From contig JAQJVL010000003.1 of assembly GCA_035578905.1 (NCBI GenBank), positions 7,177,512-7,241,511 on the forward strand: a stretch of DNA of 64,000 nucleotides, read 5' to 3'. Source of the stretch: Stictocephala bisonia (Eukaryota; Arthropoda; Insecta; Hemiptera; Membracidae). Below, one piece after another: positions 47,547 through 57,609 of the stretch; position 1 is the first letter of the stretch; every line of letters begins with the position of its first letter. The notes below the pieces were generated by a model. That model did not search any database. It was not told the DNA's origin and saw only the letters and a list, made by a program, of their open reading frames with translations. The position numbers and the translations under genes are program-made.

Positions 47547-48773
47547 TTATGTTATTCTTTTAACCATTCCGGTAAGTGGAGTGTAAGTCACAATCGTATC
47601 ATGCAATATTAAATAATAACCTATTGTATTTGCAGGTATATTTTCTTCAAATTCAATTTCTAGTCGAATGTCTACTGCAGAAGTTTTTATAGAGTCATTT
47701 TGTTTAGAACAATCAATAACCACAATCGGTGCTAAAGTTTTAAATTGTTCTGGGTTTAAAAGTGGTGTATTTATTTTGTTGTAATATGATTTCTGAAATC
47801 TTGAATACATGTCGTACAATATGCTGTACCGCTCTTTTGCAAAGGAGACATTAAGATTATCGTAGGGAAAAAATTGAGAATTTAAAAATAATTTTGCATT
47901 AACAAATTTACAAGAGTCGAATGTGCCAGCGTTTGCAGTTATGTTGTTTCTTTTGTTGGTTTGCAAAGCAAAAATAACATATCTTGGTTTTTCAAGTTGG
48001 TTGGAGGTCTTTATTTGCCACGAATGACGTTGAGTAGCTGGCATGCTGGGGTATTCATGCATTTCCCAACTTCTAAATGGTAAAACAATGTCCCTGTCCG
48101 AATTTAACTGTTTTAACAATGTTAACCTATGTTGGTCAGCCAATCGAACATGAGGAACTCTCCATACAATTTTTGAAAGAGTTAAAATCCAGTCAAGTGC
48201 TGTTTCAGTTACTCCAGCTTTTTCAACAATAATGTCATAATTTGTAGAAGTCCTTAATAATACCAATTCCTGTTTTACGTTCATGACAATTCTTTGGTAG
48301 TCTTCAGCAAATCCCAATAACAATCTTAAAGGGATACAAAAGTCAAAGTGGCCTTCTTTGTCCGGTGTTATTGTTTCTTTTCCAGGAAATACCCAGCCAG
48401 CTGTCTGAAGTACATTACTTTCCGTTGGTGATATTGATAATAAACCTTTTATTGTGCTAGTTATTCCAACTTTTTTAACAGAGTCCACTGTAACACCTGA
48501 GATTTCATATCGAATCTCTTCAAACAAGTATGCCATAGGATTGTTAATAAATGGAACTGTGGTGCCAGCTGTTTTATTTTTCTTAAACACTTGACCCTCG
48601 ATATATAAGTAACTTTCGCATGGCAATGTGTAAGCATCTTGTTGTTGTATTAGAATACGTATTTCATCATTGTTTTCTAATTTCGACGAAGTGTAAGGGT
48701 TGTGCGTGTGATATTCCTTTTCCCACAGAGTTTCGTCGAAAACCGGCCCGTTTCTTATATCTAGTATATCCAT
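47547..48773 (-). CDS. MCP: Major capsid protein (double jelly-roll, hexon-like)
   Basis: 408 residues from the ATG at 48,771-48,773. A TTG seven codons upstream is not a plausible start. Family features from known Polinton/adintovirus capsids are visible: an N-terminal YTSSKLENNDEIRI strand, IEGQV, the FEEIRYEISG segment, FCIPLRLLLGF followed by YQRIVMN, LDWIL and VPHVRLAD, and a C-terminal IGYYLILHD. Length and order fit the double jelly-roll proteins that build icosahedral capsids. The frame is intact. Its start overlaps the upstream small ORF by 107 nt. Confidence 0.9.
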   Translation of the reverse strand: MDILDIRNGPVFDETLWEKEYHTHNPYTSSKLENNDEIRILIQQQDAYTLPCESYLYIEGQVFKKNKTAGTTVPFINNPMAYLFEEIRYEISGVTVDSVKKVGITSTIKGLLSISPTESNVLQTAGWVFPGKETITPDKEGHFDFCIPLRLLLGFAEDYQRIVMNVKQELVLLRTSTNYDIIVEKAGVTETALDWILTLSKIVWRVPHVRLADQHRLTLLKQLNSDRDIVLPFRSWEMHEYPSMPATQRHSWQIKTSNQLEKPRYVIFALQTNKRNNITANAGTFDSCKFVNAKLFLNSQFFPYDNLNVSFAKERYSILYDMYSRFQKSYYNKINTPLLNPEQFKTLAPIVVIDCSKQNDSIKTSAVDIRLEIEFEENIPANTIGYYLILHDTIVTYTPLTGMVKRIT

Positions 48774-48897
48774 TTTGTTGAATGTCAAATCCAAGCTGTT
48801 TTAAAAATTCTATGTTATCGCTTGTTAACTGGTCAGCGAATGAACACGAAGTGAGTTGCTCTCCGTCTGAATCCTTATTAATAAATGACAAACCCAT
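48667..48897 (-). CDS. Small conserved protein overlapping the MCP start
   Basis: 76 residues from an ATG in good context (AATATGG). The motif SDNIEFLKQLGFDI near residues 26-39 recurs in short ORFs immediately before MCP in insect Polintons. The C-terminus is basic (RYKKRAGFRR). It ends 107 nt inside the MCP frame, so the two are either read from one mRNA or the MCP is reached by leaky scanning or re-initiation. Its function is unknown. Confidence 0.65.
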   Translation of the reverse strand: MGLSFINKDSDGEQLTSCSFADQLTSDNIEFLKQLGFDIQQNGYTRYKKRAGFRRNSVGKGISHAQPLHFVEIRKQ

Positions 48898-48906
48898 ATT
48901 ACCTTT

Positions 48907-49629
48907 TTAATTACTAGATTTAATATGAATCCTTACGGTTATAGTTTCACCTCGAAAATCAACTTGATTACCGTCTTGATCTAATACATTCAGTACTATG
49001 TCTGATATGTGACTGGTGCTAAGCGGTAGGTACACGAGGTTATGAGGCTTTTCAACAATTTTAAAGCCGGGTTCAACAGTTGGATAGAATGAGTGTAAAA
49101 TATGTTTATTCACACCATTTAGATAAGAACCTTGAATTATATTGCAACTTATATTAATCACATTCACTTGAATTATATTCACAGTGTTAACACCTATATG
49201 TGTTACATTTGGTTCCAATACCTTTGCTGATGTTGGAAACCCTAAAAGTGAACCTATTGAATTGGGCTTTGAAAAATCGATGTAATATTTACTTGTTATT
49301 TCAGCTTTAAGCAAACTGTTGTTTGCTTCTATTTTGATGTTTTTTTCTCCAAGATTCTTTTGTAAAACTTTATTGATGTCATCAATTTCATAAGCACCTG
49401 TGCTCAGACTTATAACATGATCATCAATTAAATTACCTTTGTCATCTTTACTCTTGTAATAGTAAATTTTGTTGTTTAATCCTTCACTTACATTCGGTAT
49501 TGAATTGAATGTGGTAAAATCTAACAAAGCTGCTTCCCATTCTTTACTTTCTGAAAGTCGTAATGCTGGAAAGAGGGTTGTTTCTAAAATAGAAGACTTA
49601 CTGTTTAATGTAACTGTGTAAGAAGACAT
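48907..49629 (-). CDS. mCP: Minor capsid protein (penton-like, single jelly-roll)
   Basis: 240 residues from an ATG. N-terminal YTVTLNSKSSILETTLFPALRL, then WEAALLDFTTFNSIPNV, STGAYEIDDIN, a central CNIIQGSYLNG and a C-terminal IVLNVLDQDGNQVDFRGETI match the Polinton minor capsid (penton) family very well. The protein forms pentamers at the capsid vertices and would hold the fibre. The frame is intact. It lies between the protease and MCP genes with 1-9-nt spacers, which suggests shared transcripts. Confidence 0.9.
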   Translation of the reverse strand: MSSYTVTLNSKSSILETTLFPALRLSESKEWEAALLDFTTFNSIPNVSEGLNNKIYYYKSKDDKGNLIDDHVISLSTGAYEIDDINKVLQKNLGEKNIKIEANNSLLKAEITSKYYIDFSKPNSIGSLLGFPTSAKVLEPNVTHIGVNTVNIIQVNVINISCNIIQGSYLNGVNKHILHSFYPTVEPGFKIVEKPHNLVYLPLSTSHISDIVLNVLDQDGNQVDFRGETITVRIHIKSSN

Positions 49630-49630
49630 C

Positions 49631-50188
49631 TTAATAGCTACTGGCGCTGCTAGCTAAGAAGTCTAAACATAAATGACCGCACACGTCTGTATTCCAATCT
49701 TGTACTCGGGTAATGTTATACATAATTTTTCGTGAGTTTTTAAAATATTTCATTAATTCGAGAGGTGGTGGTATATTTCCAAAGCTATCAAAATAGAATA
49801 CTGTATTATGGAGTTTTTTATAACAGACCCAATGTGTTCCAGGCCCACTGGTTTTGTCCAAGTTAACTATTGCTGTTTCATTTTTCCATATTGATTTCGG
49901 TAAATCATCCAACATAAAAACTCCTCTGAAAAAGGGTATTTTCAAACATGTAGCATATTTCAATAATTCATTGTTTGTTAAAGCTTTGTTTGGAATAATT
50001 AATTTATGCTGTTTATTTAATACGCACGTCGGTATGGTCTCAGATACAACCCTTTTCCCGATCTTATCATTGACCACAGGTTTGAATTTTTTTTTTATTA
50101 TTCCTATTTCTGCGTCTTTTGATGTTGCCACCTCTTTTTTTATTTTGGTTGCGCTTTCTATTTCTTCTCCTTCTCCTACTTCCACCAC
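49631..50188 (-). pseudogene. PRO: Adenain-like cysteine protease, no in-frame ATG
   Basis: 185 codons from a GTG. The frame is open from 50,206, after TGA at 50,207-50,209. Adenovirus-protease signatures are all present: His119 in GTHWVCY, Asp134 in YFDSFG, Gln163 in RVQDW and Cys170 in CGHLCL. The family's FRGVFMxDxLP segment is at 88-97. This maturation protease cleaves capsid precursors. No ATG precedes the conserved core: the first Met (92) lies inside it. The first ~40 codons overlap the 3' part of the PLA2 gene in the +1 frame. Either the gene was an extension of the PLA2 frame, now cut by an indel, or it is reached by frameshifting or a non-AUG start. The catalytic core itself is intact. 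Confidence 0.85.
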
Positions 50189-50603
50189 CGATAGCTGTCT
50201 TAGCTTTCATTGCTGCAGTTACTGCTAGTGCTGCAGCCCTTTCACCAATGCTAGCGTCACTTGATTTAACTCTTTGCCACGCTTTTTCCGCTAATGCTCT
50301 ATCCGCGATAGATCTATGCTCAGAATCACTATACTTCGAATAGCTTATGTCGTGTTCCTTACAGGCTTCGTCTAACTTATTTATACCACGGTCTCCTCGT
50401 GCTAGACGTTCTTTTAGCCTAGTCCCAGGACCACAATACTGATACCCTCCAGGCACGTGCAATTCTATTGGTAGATGGTCTATAGCAGTATTAACTATAT
50501 CTGCAATTGGTATTTTCTTAATTGCAGAAGTTACAAAGGATTGTAAGCCACCTCCGTGCCTCACGAACGTCTGCTTGCGACTGACCTCTGTAGTACCATT
50601 CAT
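50067..50603 (-). CDS. PLA2: Phospholipase A2 domain protein (parvovirus VP1-like)
   Basis: 178 residues from an ATG. The PLA2 core is clear: calcium-loop YCGPGT at 56-61, the catalytic H84-D85 pair in C-K-E-H-D-I-S-Y (C-x2-HD-x2-Y), and a following helix with D/R residues. Such domains occur in parvovirus capsids and in Polinton/adintovirus elements, where they are thought to help virions breach endosomal membranes. After ~125 residues the protein turns into a very basic Arg/Lys/Asn tail, unlike the hydrophobic linker I recall for relatives, and overlaps the protease in another frame. The tail may therefore be a frameshift product. Confidence 0.85.
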   Translation of the reverse strand: MNGTTEVSRKQTFVRHGGGLQSFVTSAIKKIPIADIVNTAIDHLPIELHVPGGYQYCGPGTRLKERLARGDRGINKLDEACKEHDISYSKYSDSEHRSIADRALAEKAWQRVKSSDASIGERAAALAVTAAMKAKTAIGGGSRRRRRNRKRNQNKKRGGNIKRRRNRNNKKKIQTCGQ

Positions 50604-50681
50604 TGTTATTTAAAAGATTAACTCGTTTTCATGTGTTTACACTGAACAATAATCACGTACTGAAATTTAGTTCTCCTTTTC

Positions 50682-51635
50682 TTACAGTATATACCCTGAT
50701 TTTCTTAATTCGTCAGTTAATGCAATAATTTCATTATCAACTCCTGAGTGTCCAGCTTCTTTGGCTTCGTATAACAAACGCATTCTATTTACTAGTTTGT
50801 TTACATCATTATAATATATGATATTAGTATCATACGCACTTCTCATTTTTAATCCTTGCCCCATTGGTGAAGAAGAAGTCAGGCTATACTTTCTGGTAGG
50901 AAATAATTTAGAAACAATCTTTTTATATTTTATAGATGTGTTTTTGTGTACTGGTAATGAGTCCATGTAGTTCTTTTTATGAGCATTTGTAGCTAATAAA
51001 ATATTTTTATATGTTTGCAAGTCTTTAGTCGTGTACTTTTTAGGGTCAGAAGTAAATATTAATTCAAACAAACCAGGGGTGCCTTTAAACATTTTATTGT
51101 CTATTTGCAAATTATCCGATTCATCAATAGTTAATTTACTGTTTCCAATCATTAGTCCTTCGTCTTCTAATCTTGCACCAAAAACATGATATTTTCGTTT
51201 TGGTGCAGAAGAATGCAACATTTTTAAAACATACTTCCGAGTTAATAAACCTTTTTCTCTTATATCGCGACCGATAAGGCTCAATCTGGAAGGGGTATGT
51301 GGTTGTACTAAACTAGTTTCTGCTTCTGTTTCCATACCCTCAGACAATTCCTCGTTTTCGCTTTCTATTTCCTCTTCCTCACCTTCATCATCATCATCAT
51401 CTTCTTCTTCTTCCTTTACATAATTTGATTTAGCTTTTGGTAAAAGCTCTTTCCTTTCAATATCTGAAGCCGTCAGCTTTTTACTTATTTCTTGTAATGG
51501 ACCTACGACTGGTTTGAAAGTCGACTCCAAGTACGCTTCTTGTTCAGAAATATTAGATTTCAATGCTTGCGTTTTTCTTTTTATCGAATCACTGAGCTCC
51601 TTTATTTTTTTAGTCAACCGTTCTTGCTTTTCCAT
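50682..51635 (-). CDS. Conserved Polinton protein with coiled-coil and acidic linker (DUF8207-like)
   Basis: 317 residues from an ATG. Residues 1-40 are a charged coiled-coil. A strongly acidic run lies around 75-97. The C-terminal half contains GTPGLFELIF, then YTTKDLQTYKNILLATNAH, a motif shared by many insect Polinton proteins which I recall as domain of unknown function DUF8207. The C-terminus (IALTDELRKSGYIL) is also typical of the family. It sits between the ATPase and PLA2 genes, so a virion-assembly role is likely, but no activity is known. The frame is intact. Confidence 0.75.
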   Translation of the reverse strand: MEKQERLTKKIKELSDSIKRKTQALKSNISEQEAYLESTFKPVVGPLQEISKKLTASDIERKELLPKAKSNYVKEEEEDDDDDEGEEEEIESENEELSEGMETEAETSLVQPHTPSRLSLIGRDIREKGLLTRKYVLKMLHSSAPKRKYHVFGARLEDEGLMIGNSKLTIDESDNLQIDNKMFKGTPGLFELIFTSDPKKYTTKDLQTYKNILLATNAHKKNYMDSLPVHKNTSIKYKKIVSKLFPTRKYSLTSSSPMGQGLKMRSAYDTNIIYYNDVNKLVNRMRLLYEAKEAGHSGVDNEIIALTDELRKSGYIL

Positions 51636-51679
51636 CTTGAATGGTCAACAGTCAAACTAATAATGAAACGGGTATTATA

Positions 51680-52381
51680 TTATCGAGTTAATATTACATA
51701 CTTATCAAAACCAACCCGATATCGACCGTTATTAATTGAATCATCTTTGACAATGACAAAAAACCCGTATTTGTCTTGCCATGCTTTATTGCAAAGATTT
51801 CTCCAATCATTGAAAGTCATATCACTTCCCACGTGATCATTATAAATATGTTTTAAGTTTGTTTCATCTTGTTTAAACAGTATCATAAGATTTACATTAT
51901 CCCTAATTAATTGTTTTGGAATTTTACTGTAGGTTTGTCCAATGTAAATGGAATCAATGTTATTATGTCTACCCATAGTGAAATACTTTTGAACCATGTT
52001 CTGATTTTCGGTAGATACATCGTCAAATATAAAAATCGAGTAAGGTTTTGCATTTTGAGGTTCAATTATATCTTCGTTGGCTGTATACTTGAACAGTGAT
52101 ATCTCATTTGTATCTAGTAGAACCTTTTCCATCAATTGGTACTTTGGTTGGTTTAAAGACTTTGAAAATATGTAAACGTTTTTAAAATGCAATCCATTTG
52201 AGTTTGTCAACATGTTAAATACTAAATTAGTTTTGCCACAATTGGAAGGGCCACTAGTAATGCAACGTATACTGTCGGGTAGTAGTGTTCCATGTTTACT
52301 TTTACTACCGGTGACACCATCGACAGTTAATCCATCGATGTTATGTACGGGTAATTTATTTTCTTGCGAAATTATTTTCAT
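51680..52381 (-). CDS. ATP: Genome-packaging ATPase (A32/FtsK-HerA type)
   Basis: 233 residues from an ATG. The Walker A motif GPSNCGKT is at 44-51. A Walker B-like hydrophobic strand ends in Asp-Asp (IFIFDD) near residue 118. The segments MGRHNNIDSIYIGQTYSKIP and LILFKQDE downstream match the sensor region of the poxvirus A32-like family used by Polintons, virophages and NCLDVs to pump DNA into capsids. Length is normal and the frame is intact. It lies 44 nt from the upstream end of the DUF8207-like gene and 60 nt from the integrase stop. Confidence 0.93.
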   Translation of the reverse strand: MKIISQENKLPVHNIDGLTVDGVTGSKSKHGTLLPDSIRCITSGPSNCGKTNLVFNMLTNSNGLHFKNVYIFSKSLNQPKYQLMEKVLLDTNEISLFKYTANEDIIEPQNAKPYSIFIFDDVSTENQNMVQKYFTMGRHNNIDSIYIGQTYSKIPKQLIRDNVNLMILFKQDETNLKHIYNDHVGSDMTFNDWRNLCNKAWQDKYGFFVIVKDDSINNGRYRVGFDKYVILTR

Positions 52382-52441
52382 ATTAATATTTTTACTTCCA
52401 TGTTATTCACAGAGAAGGCAATGAAGTAATGCTGTTCCAGA

Positions 52442-53377
52442 TTACAAGACATCGCTTTTATTTACCCAACTGTCTTCTGATTTTTCAAAGCCTAACCAAC
52501 GAACTAACAATTTATTTCCTTTTTTCTTTAGAACCTTTTCAACTAAATATACATCACCTACTTTGGATTTTAATAATTCATGACCATAGAATCCTCCGTG
52601 TAAAATTTTGCCATCTTTGTCCTTCAAAATGTAAGTTTCTGGTACAGTTGGTTGTACTCTATAAACAGTAAACACCTCATTAGTCCAATTAGGTAAATAT
52701 TTCTTGCTGAATATATTTTTTGTTTTACTAATGCGAACACTATCACTGATAAAAAATCTATGCGGTTGTCTTCTTTCACTTTTTGGTAAAGTTGCTTTTC
52801 GAATTCTTTCCCTTACAACATGTTCGTTTGCTCGGTTTACTTGTATTGGTTTCATACCGATAGTTCTATGAACTTTATTGTTGTATTCATTTATTAGGTC
52901 TTTTAAAATGTCATGCCATTTGTAAGTACCACGCAGTGAAAATGTTTTGTACATAGATGCTTTTAATGTGCGATTAAATCGTTCAATTATAGCCGCCTTC
53001 ATGTCACTATACGTTGAATAATGGTTAATGTTAAATTTTTTCATTAACTTCTCAAACTCAGAGTTGTAAAATTCCTTGCCCATATCAGTTTGCAAATGTT
53101 TTACAGTATTTCGAAGGTTTGTCAAATAATTTTCCATTGCCTTCGTAACAGATTTGGCAGTTTTGTTCTTTAATGGATATGCATTAGCAACTTTTGTGAA
53201 GCAATTTATAACTGTCAGTATGTACTTGTATCCTTTATTTATTCGGTTGTATGGTATCATTTCAACCAGATCCGCTTGATGTAAATCATTTATATTTTTA
53301 ACAACTGTACTCCGTCTAGGGAACAATCTTCTCGCTGGACGGTGCAACTCTTTAATTATTTCCTTTTTCGTTCCCAT
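52442..53377 (-). CDS. INT: Retrovirus-type integrase with chromodomain
   Basis: 311 residues from an ATG. The rve core has D36 in HQADLVEM, D98 in LQTDMGKEF and E132 in AIIERFNRT. The three acidic catalytic residues are present, with 33 residues between the last two. YSTYSDMKA and HRTIGMKP are typical of Polinton integrases. A C-terminal chromodomain (about 273-311: VYLVEKVL... VRWLGFE... SWV) probably reads histone marks. The enzyme inserts the linear viral DNA into host chromosomes. The frame is intact. A TATATAAG box lies 74 nt upstream. Confidence 0.95.
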   Translation of the reverse strand: MGTKKEIIKELHRPARRLFPRRSTVVKNINDLHQADLVEMIPYNRINKGYKYILTVINCFTKVANAYPLKNKTAKSVTKAMENYLTNLRNTVKHLQTDMGKEFYNSEFEKLMKKFNINHYSTYSDMKAAIIERFNRTLKASMYKTFSLRGTYKWHDILKDLINEYNNKVHRTIGMKPIQVNRANEHVVRERIRKATLPKSERRQPHRFFISDSVRISKTKNIFSKKYLPNWTNEVFTVYRVQPTVPETYILKDKDGKILHGGFYGHELLKSKVGDVYLVEKVLKKKGNKLLVRWLGFEKSEDSWVNKSDVL

Positions 53378-53450
53378 CGAGAAAACAATCTCATCACTTA
53401 CGTTAAGTCTGAAAGTTTACTGTTAGGTGATTTATTTTGTTGTAATTCAG

Positions 53451-53458
53451 CTTATATA
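53451..53458 (-). promoter_or_regulatory. TATA box of the integrase gene
   Basis: TATATAAG on the minus strand, 74 nt before the ATG at 53,377, within the 234-bp gap between integrase and PolB. Confidence 0.55.
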
Positions 53459-53611
53459 TTTATGTCAATTCTCGTACTAATAACAATACTCATCCAATTA
53501 GTAGATCATGGCCACGACGTACTTATACAAAAATAAATTACAAAAAACACTATTTTCTTTTTCTTATATACATTTCATATTTACATTTTTTTAATTTACA
53601 ATACCAATAAT

Positions 53612-56600
53612 TTAATCTTCTAAAATGTAATGTCCATATGGCAAAGTATGTATTCCATCATCTAACACTTTTCTTTTATCGTCATTCGATGTTAAGCATG
53701 TCTTCTTTTCAGTAATACTAAATAATTTGTGGTTAAAACTTCTGATTGTGTTGTATGTTGCCGAATAAATTTTGTTTTCAAACAAACATTTTTTGTAATC
53801 TTCAAACATAATGTGTTTTTTAATATATGTAGATTTTATTCCTTTAGCTTTTTTGACAATTACATCGTTTCCATTGTCAGATGATGCCAGTTTTATTGCA
53901 TACATTTTAGGCATCAACGCAACTACTTCAGCAATTGGAGTTCCACAACATTCATCTTTGAATTTGCCTAGAACCTTTTTATTTACACCGTAGTCGTATG
54001 AAGGATGATTGGCTGGGTAATCTGACAAATCGAAATCATTCTTATAGGGAAAACATTTTAAGTCTGCATACATATCATTAGTTTTAATGTAGTAAAGTAG
54101 AGCGTCCGTGTCCATGTAGCAAATGCCAATGTTTGGTCTTCCATAATAGCTTACCATCTTGTTGTAATGGAAATCATACATAAGAGTTTTCGATATATCT
54201 AAAATGGACATTCCCACATACAAAGGTCTATTCATTTTAATTACAGTCTTCTACATGCTAACGGCTACTAAATTTTTATTTATAACTATGCTAGTTTGAA
54301 AATTTGGTTTTTGTACTAGTTTTATTAACTTTTTTGGATCAGTCACCAATTGTACATTTTTATGTTTCCTTTGATTTTCTAAACATTTTCCAAATATGCT
54401 GTTGTTTATTAGTTTGAAGAAATCTTTTTTAAACGCCGTTGTAGCATTAGTTCTTCTTATGGTATTAGCAGTTATATAAGGTTCAAGCCAACATGATTGA
54501 GAAAATTCCAATGCACGGTGTACTTTGCTAATTTTAAGACCTAATTGTAATGCTTGTTGAACTGTCCAAAAGTGTGCTATATATCTAGTTTTGTTTTCCA
54601 ACGTCATCATAAGTTTATTGAATTTACCTTCAGGTGGTTTCATTGTGTGGGGGTAACAATGGCAGATCGTAATGATGATCATGTAAATCCAATGGATAAA
54701 TAAAATCACAATCTAAAATATATCCTTTGTCTCCGTGTTGGGGAGCTTGTAAAATATCTCTTATATCTTTAGGGTTTACCCATTTAAAGTTTCCGTAAGG
54801 TAGTGGCTTTGTCATTGCCCAACCATATTGATTGTTGCTATCAAAGTAGCCAAGATAAATACTTTCTTTTTCCACATTGTAATCTGGGAGATATTTGTTG
54901 TTTGCTTTAACGTATCGGGTAACAGACTGCGTTAAACCTCCTCTTATTCCACTTTCCACCATTAAAATCATGTCTATGTCAGTTAGAAGATGCAATTTAC
55001 ATTTGGTTTCCTTCAACATGGCTTGCCAAGCAAAACCTGGCGATGTGTAGGAGTGCAAAGGATCCAGTCCGTATGATGACAAACAAGTGTTACGAAACTC
55101 TTCCATAATATCTGTGAGCAGTGTGACATCTAGTTTTACGTAGAAATCGCTGTAATCCCCTAAACTTTTTATTTCTAGTTCTGACCAGACTTTACGTGCA
55201 TGGTTGTAATCTTCTTCTGCTACTTCACTTTCAGTTAACTTGCTATAAAATGCTTCACGTGCTGGTAATTGAGTTTCCAAAAAACGAGCAGCACTGTCAA
55301 TATAATCGTACGGAAAAACTCCTTTTCGTAAAACCAAGTCCAATTTACCATTATCTACAATTTTTTTAGTTTCTATTAACTCGTCTGTTGATAAGTTAGC
55401 TGACAAAGTCATAAGACTTGAAGGTAGAAATCGAAATGAATCTAAAAATCTTAATTTAATTTTGTTGACCTTTTTGGAAAAACTGATGAATTTTTCAGTT
55501 GTTGTAGCAAGAACATCAATCTTCCCTTGATCTCGCCCTAACTCAGGAATGATGAAATGAGCATCGTAGTTGCTAAGGTTATGAAAAATTATAGGTACAA
55601 ATTGAGGCAATTTAAAGTTTAGGTTACAACTATTGCATGCAGGCCCTCGATATTTGCCTGTCAGATGATCATGATCACGTACTTTTATATTGTCATTTGT
55701 AAAATGTGATTCACAAATGTAACAGGTATTTGCTAAATTGTGGTAATCATTTTCTCTGTCAGTCAACTGGAATATAGGCACTTTGTAACTGTACAACAAT
55801 TCTACTTTTTGCGCAATATCATACAAATGATTCAAAAATACTTTTGCGACATTATCTCCTCTATAAACAACAGGTTTCGATGACAATCCAAAATTGTTGA
55901 GATGATCTTCGCTTAAGTATGATTTCATTAGTAGACAATAACTGTTTGGTTGATGATTTTGGTACTTAATTCTTGAGGTTTGTTCTCCATCTAATACATT
56001 TATGAGGATTAATGATGCTTCCATGTCAGCATAAACAACTATTGGCACTCGATATTGATGAGCGATTTGTTTAAATTTTAAAATTGCATTTGAAGGTTTT
56101 GGTAGTATAGTCCTAACAGGAGTTTGTTTGCCGCAAAATACTAAATGCTCAACCAACCATTTATTACCACCCTTAAGAGCCATCTTATTAATATATGCAA
56201 AACATCTTTTGCACACTGTAATTGCACCACAATGATATTTTGTAACTTGACTACGAACTAGTTTATTGAAATCTTTAATAAAAACATAATGCGATTTGTC
56301 TCCTTTTTTTATTAACAACAAATCCGTGTGATCATTTTTTTCTTCTTTGACAATTTTCAAGGGATATACATTGTTTGAATTATCCAATCCAAAAACATTT
56401 ACACTCACTTGCACATTTCTTTTTTCAAAATTGGCAATATCTTTTACAGAAACTGGGTATTGAAGACCAGAAAAATCATATTTGTTTTTGTATTGGTTAT
56501 ATTTAGCACAACTAGCTCGTTGTGGGTTAAGCCCGTTTTGTACAAATTTACATACCATTGCATATTTGAAACATTCATTATTTAAATTTTTTACATTAAT

Positions 56601-57371
56601 ACAAGATTTGGTGTTTTGGATTTTTTTCGGCAAAGGAATAAAAGTAGAACCTCTATTTCCATATCCATGTTTATGCACTCTTACATCTAAACCAATTACA
56701 TGTAACAATGACCAACCACTTCCTAGTCCTTCATGCTCAATGATTTTAGATACTATTTCTTGAAAACACTCTTGTATATGATCTTTTATGTTTGACTCCA
56801 TAACTATTTGTCGATTCTTTGTTACAAAACTTCTTAAAGATGTTACTTCTTGCACATTAATAAACATAGTGTCAAGTACAAAGCCAAACTTGATAAGATG
56901 CAAGCGATCCAATTCGCGTTTTAACACTCTTTCAATTTCTTCTTGTGTTGCATTAAAGAAATTATTTAAATTATAATTGTGCGTATTTTTTATAGTGTAA
57001 TGTCTAACTACTTTTCCTTCTAATGCTTCTGCGGAAACCTTGCATTCATATGAGCTACTTGTTGATGGGACATAATATGTACACTGTTGATTTCTTGGAG
57101 TTGAAGGTGCTGCATATTGAATAACACTTGGTCTTCCATATTGAGGAATTATACATTCATATGTGCTACTTGTTGTTGGTTGATAATATGTACACTGTTG
57201 CTGAGTAGACCTGTGTTCTTGTTGCTGTTGATTTCTTGGAAGCGAAACTGCTGCATATTGAGTCACATCTGATCTTCCACATTGAGAGTTGTCATGAAAC
57301 AATTCCTTATGCGCCACTAAAAGCCATTCATCGTGAAAGTTCTCACCACAAAATGAGCAAACATAATCCAT
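53612..57371 (-). pseudogene. PolB: Protein-primed family B DNA polymerase, broken by a frameshift and a stop
   Basis: Starts at the ATG at 57,369-57,371 (an earlier GTG is unlikely). A C2H2 zinc finger (C-x2-C-x12-H-x4-H) is at residues 4-25. An endonuclease VII/HNH-like segment (C-x2-C ... DHDHLTGKYRG ... C-x2-C-N) lies near 548-582. Exonuclease motifs are YADMEA (~449), FHNLSNYDAHF (~599) and YVKLDVTLL (~744). The polymerase motif A region is FDSNNQYGWAM (~840). The first frame ends at 54,630. The downstream part continues in another frame, shifted at or near a C5 run (54,649-54,653). It holds motif B (NNSIFGK) and then meets an in-frame TAG at 54,251-54,253. After it the same frame carries motif C (YMDTDAL) and the normal C-terminus (TLPYGHYILED). 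All catalytic motifs remain recognisable, so inactivation is recent. Confidence 0.93.
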
Positions 57372-57609
57372 TGTGCGGAGAAGCACACGTTGCTGTGAAG
57401 TCTTACACTGGACTGAGACAGACACGGATCAAGCAGCTGGTTTTGTTAGCACAAAATATAATTTGCATTAATAACGTATGAACTATAAGACATATGTGGA
57501 GGATAACCACTTTCGTTAGCAAAATATTAATTTGTTCTGAAACAAAAACATAAATACACGCAAGCCCCTTGAAGGAACACATTCACCGTTGACGCTTACC
57601 ATTGCAACA
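57372..57609. promoter_or_regulatory. Divergent intergenic region, PolB / plus-strand acidic ORF
   Basis: 238 bp between the PolB ATG (minus) and the acidic-protein ATG (plus). A weak TATAAG at 57,484-57,489 faces the plus-strand gene. No strong TATA faces PolB. AGAAGCACA at 57,379-57,387 recurs just after the poly(A) run at 57,923-57,931. Confidence 0.4.

Noticed and set aside
43885..57481. Plus-strand ORFs opposite the viral genes
   Set aside because: Shadows of the minus-strand genes, with no family motifs.
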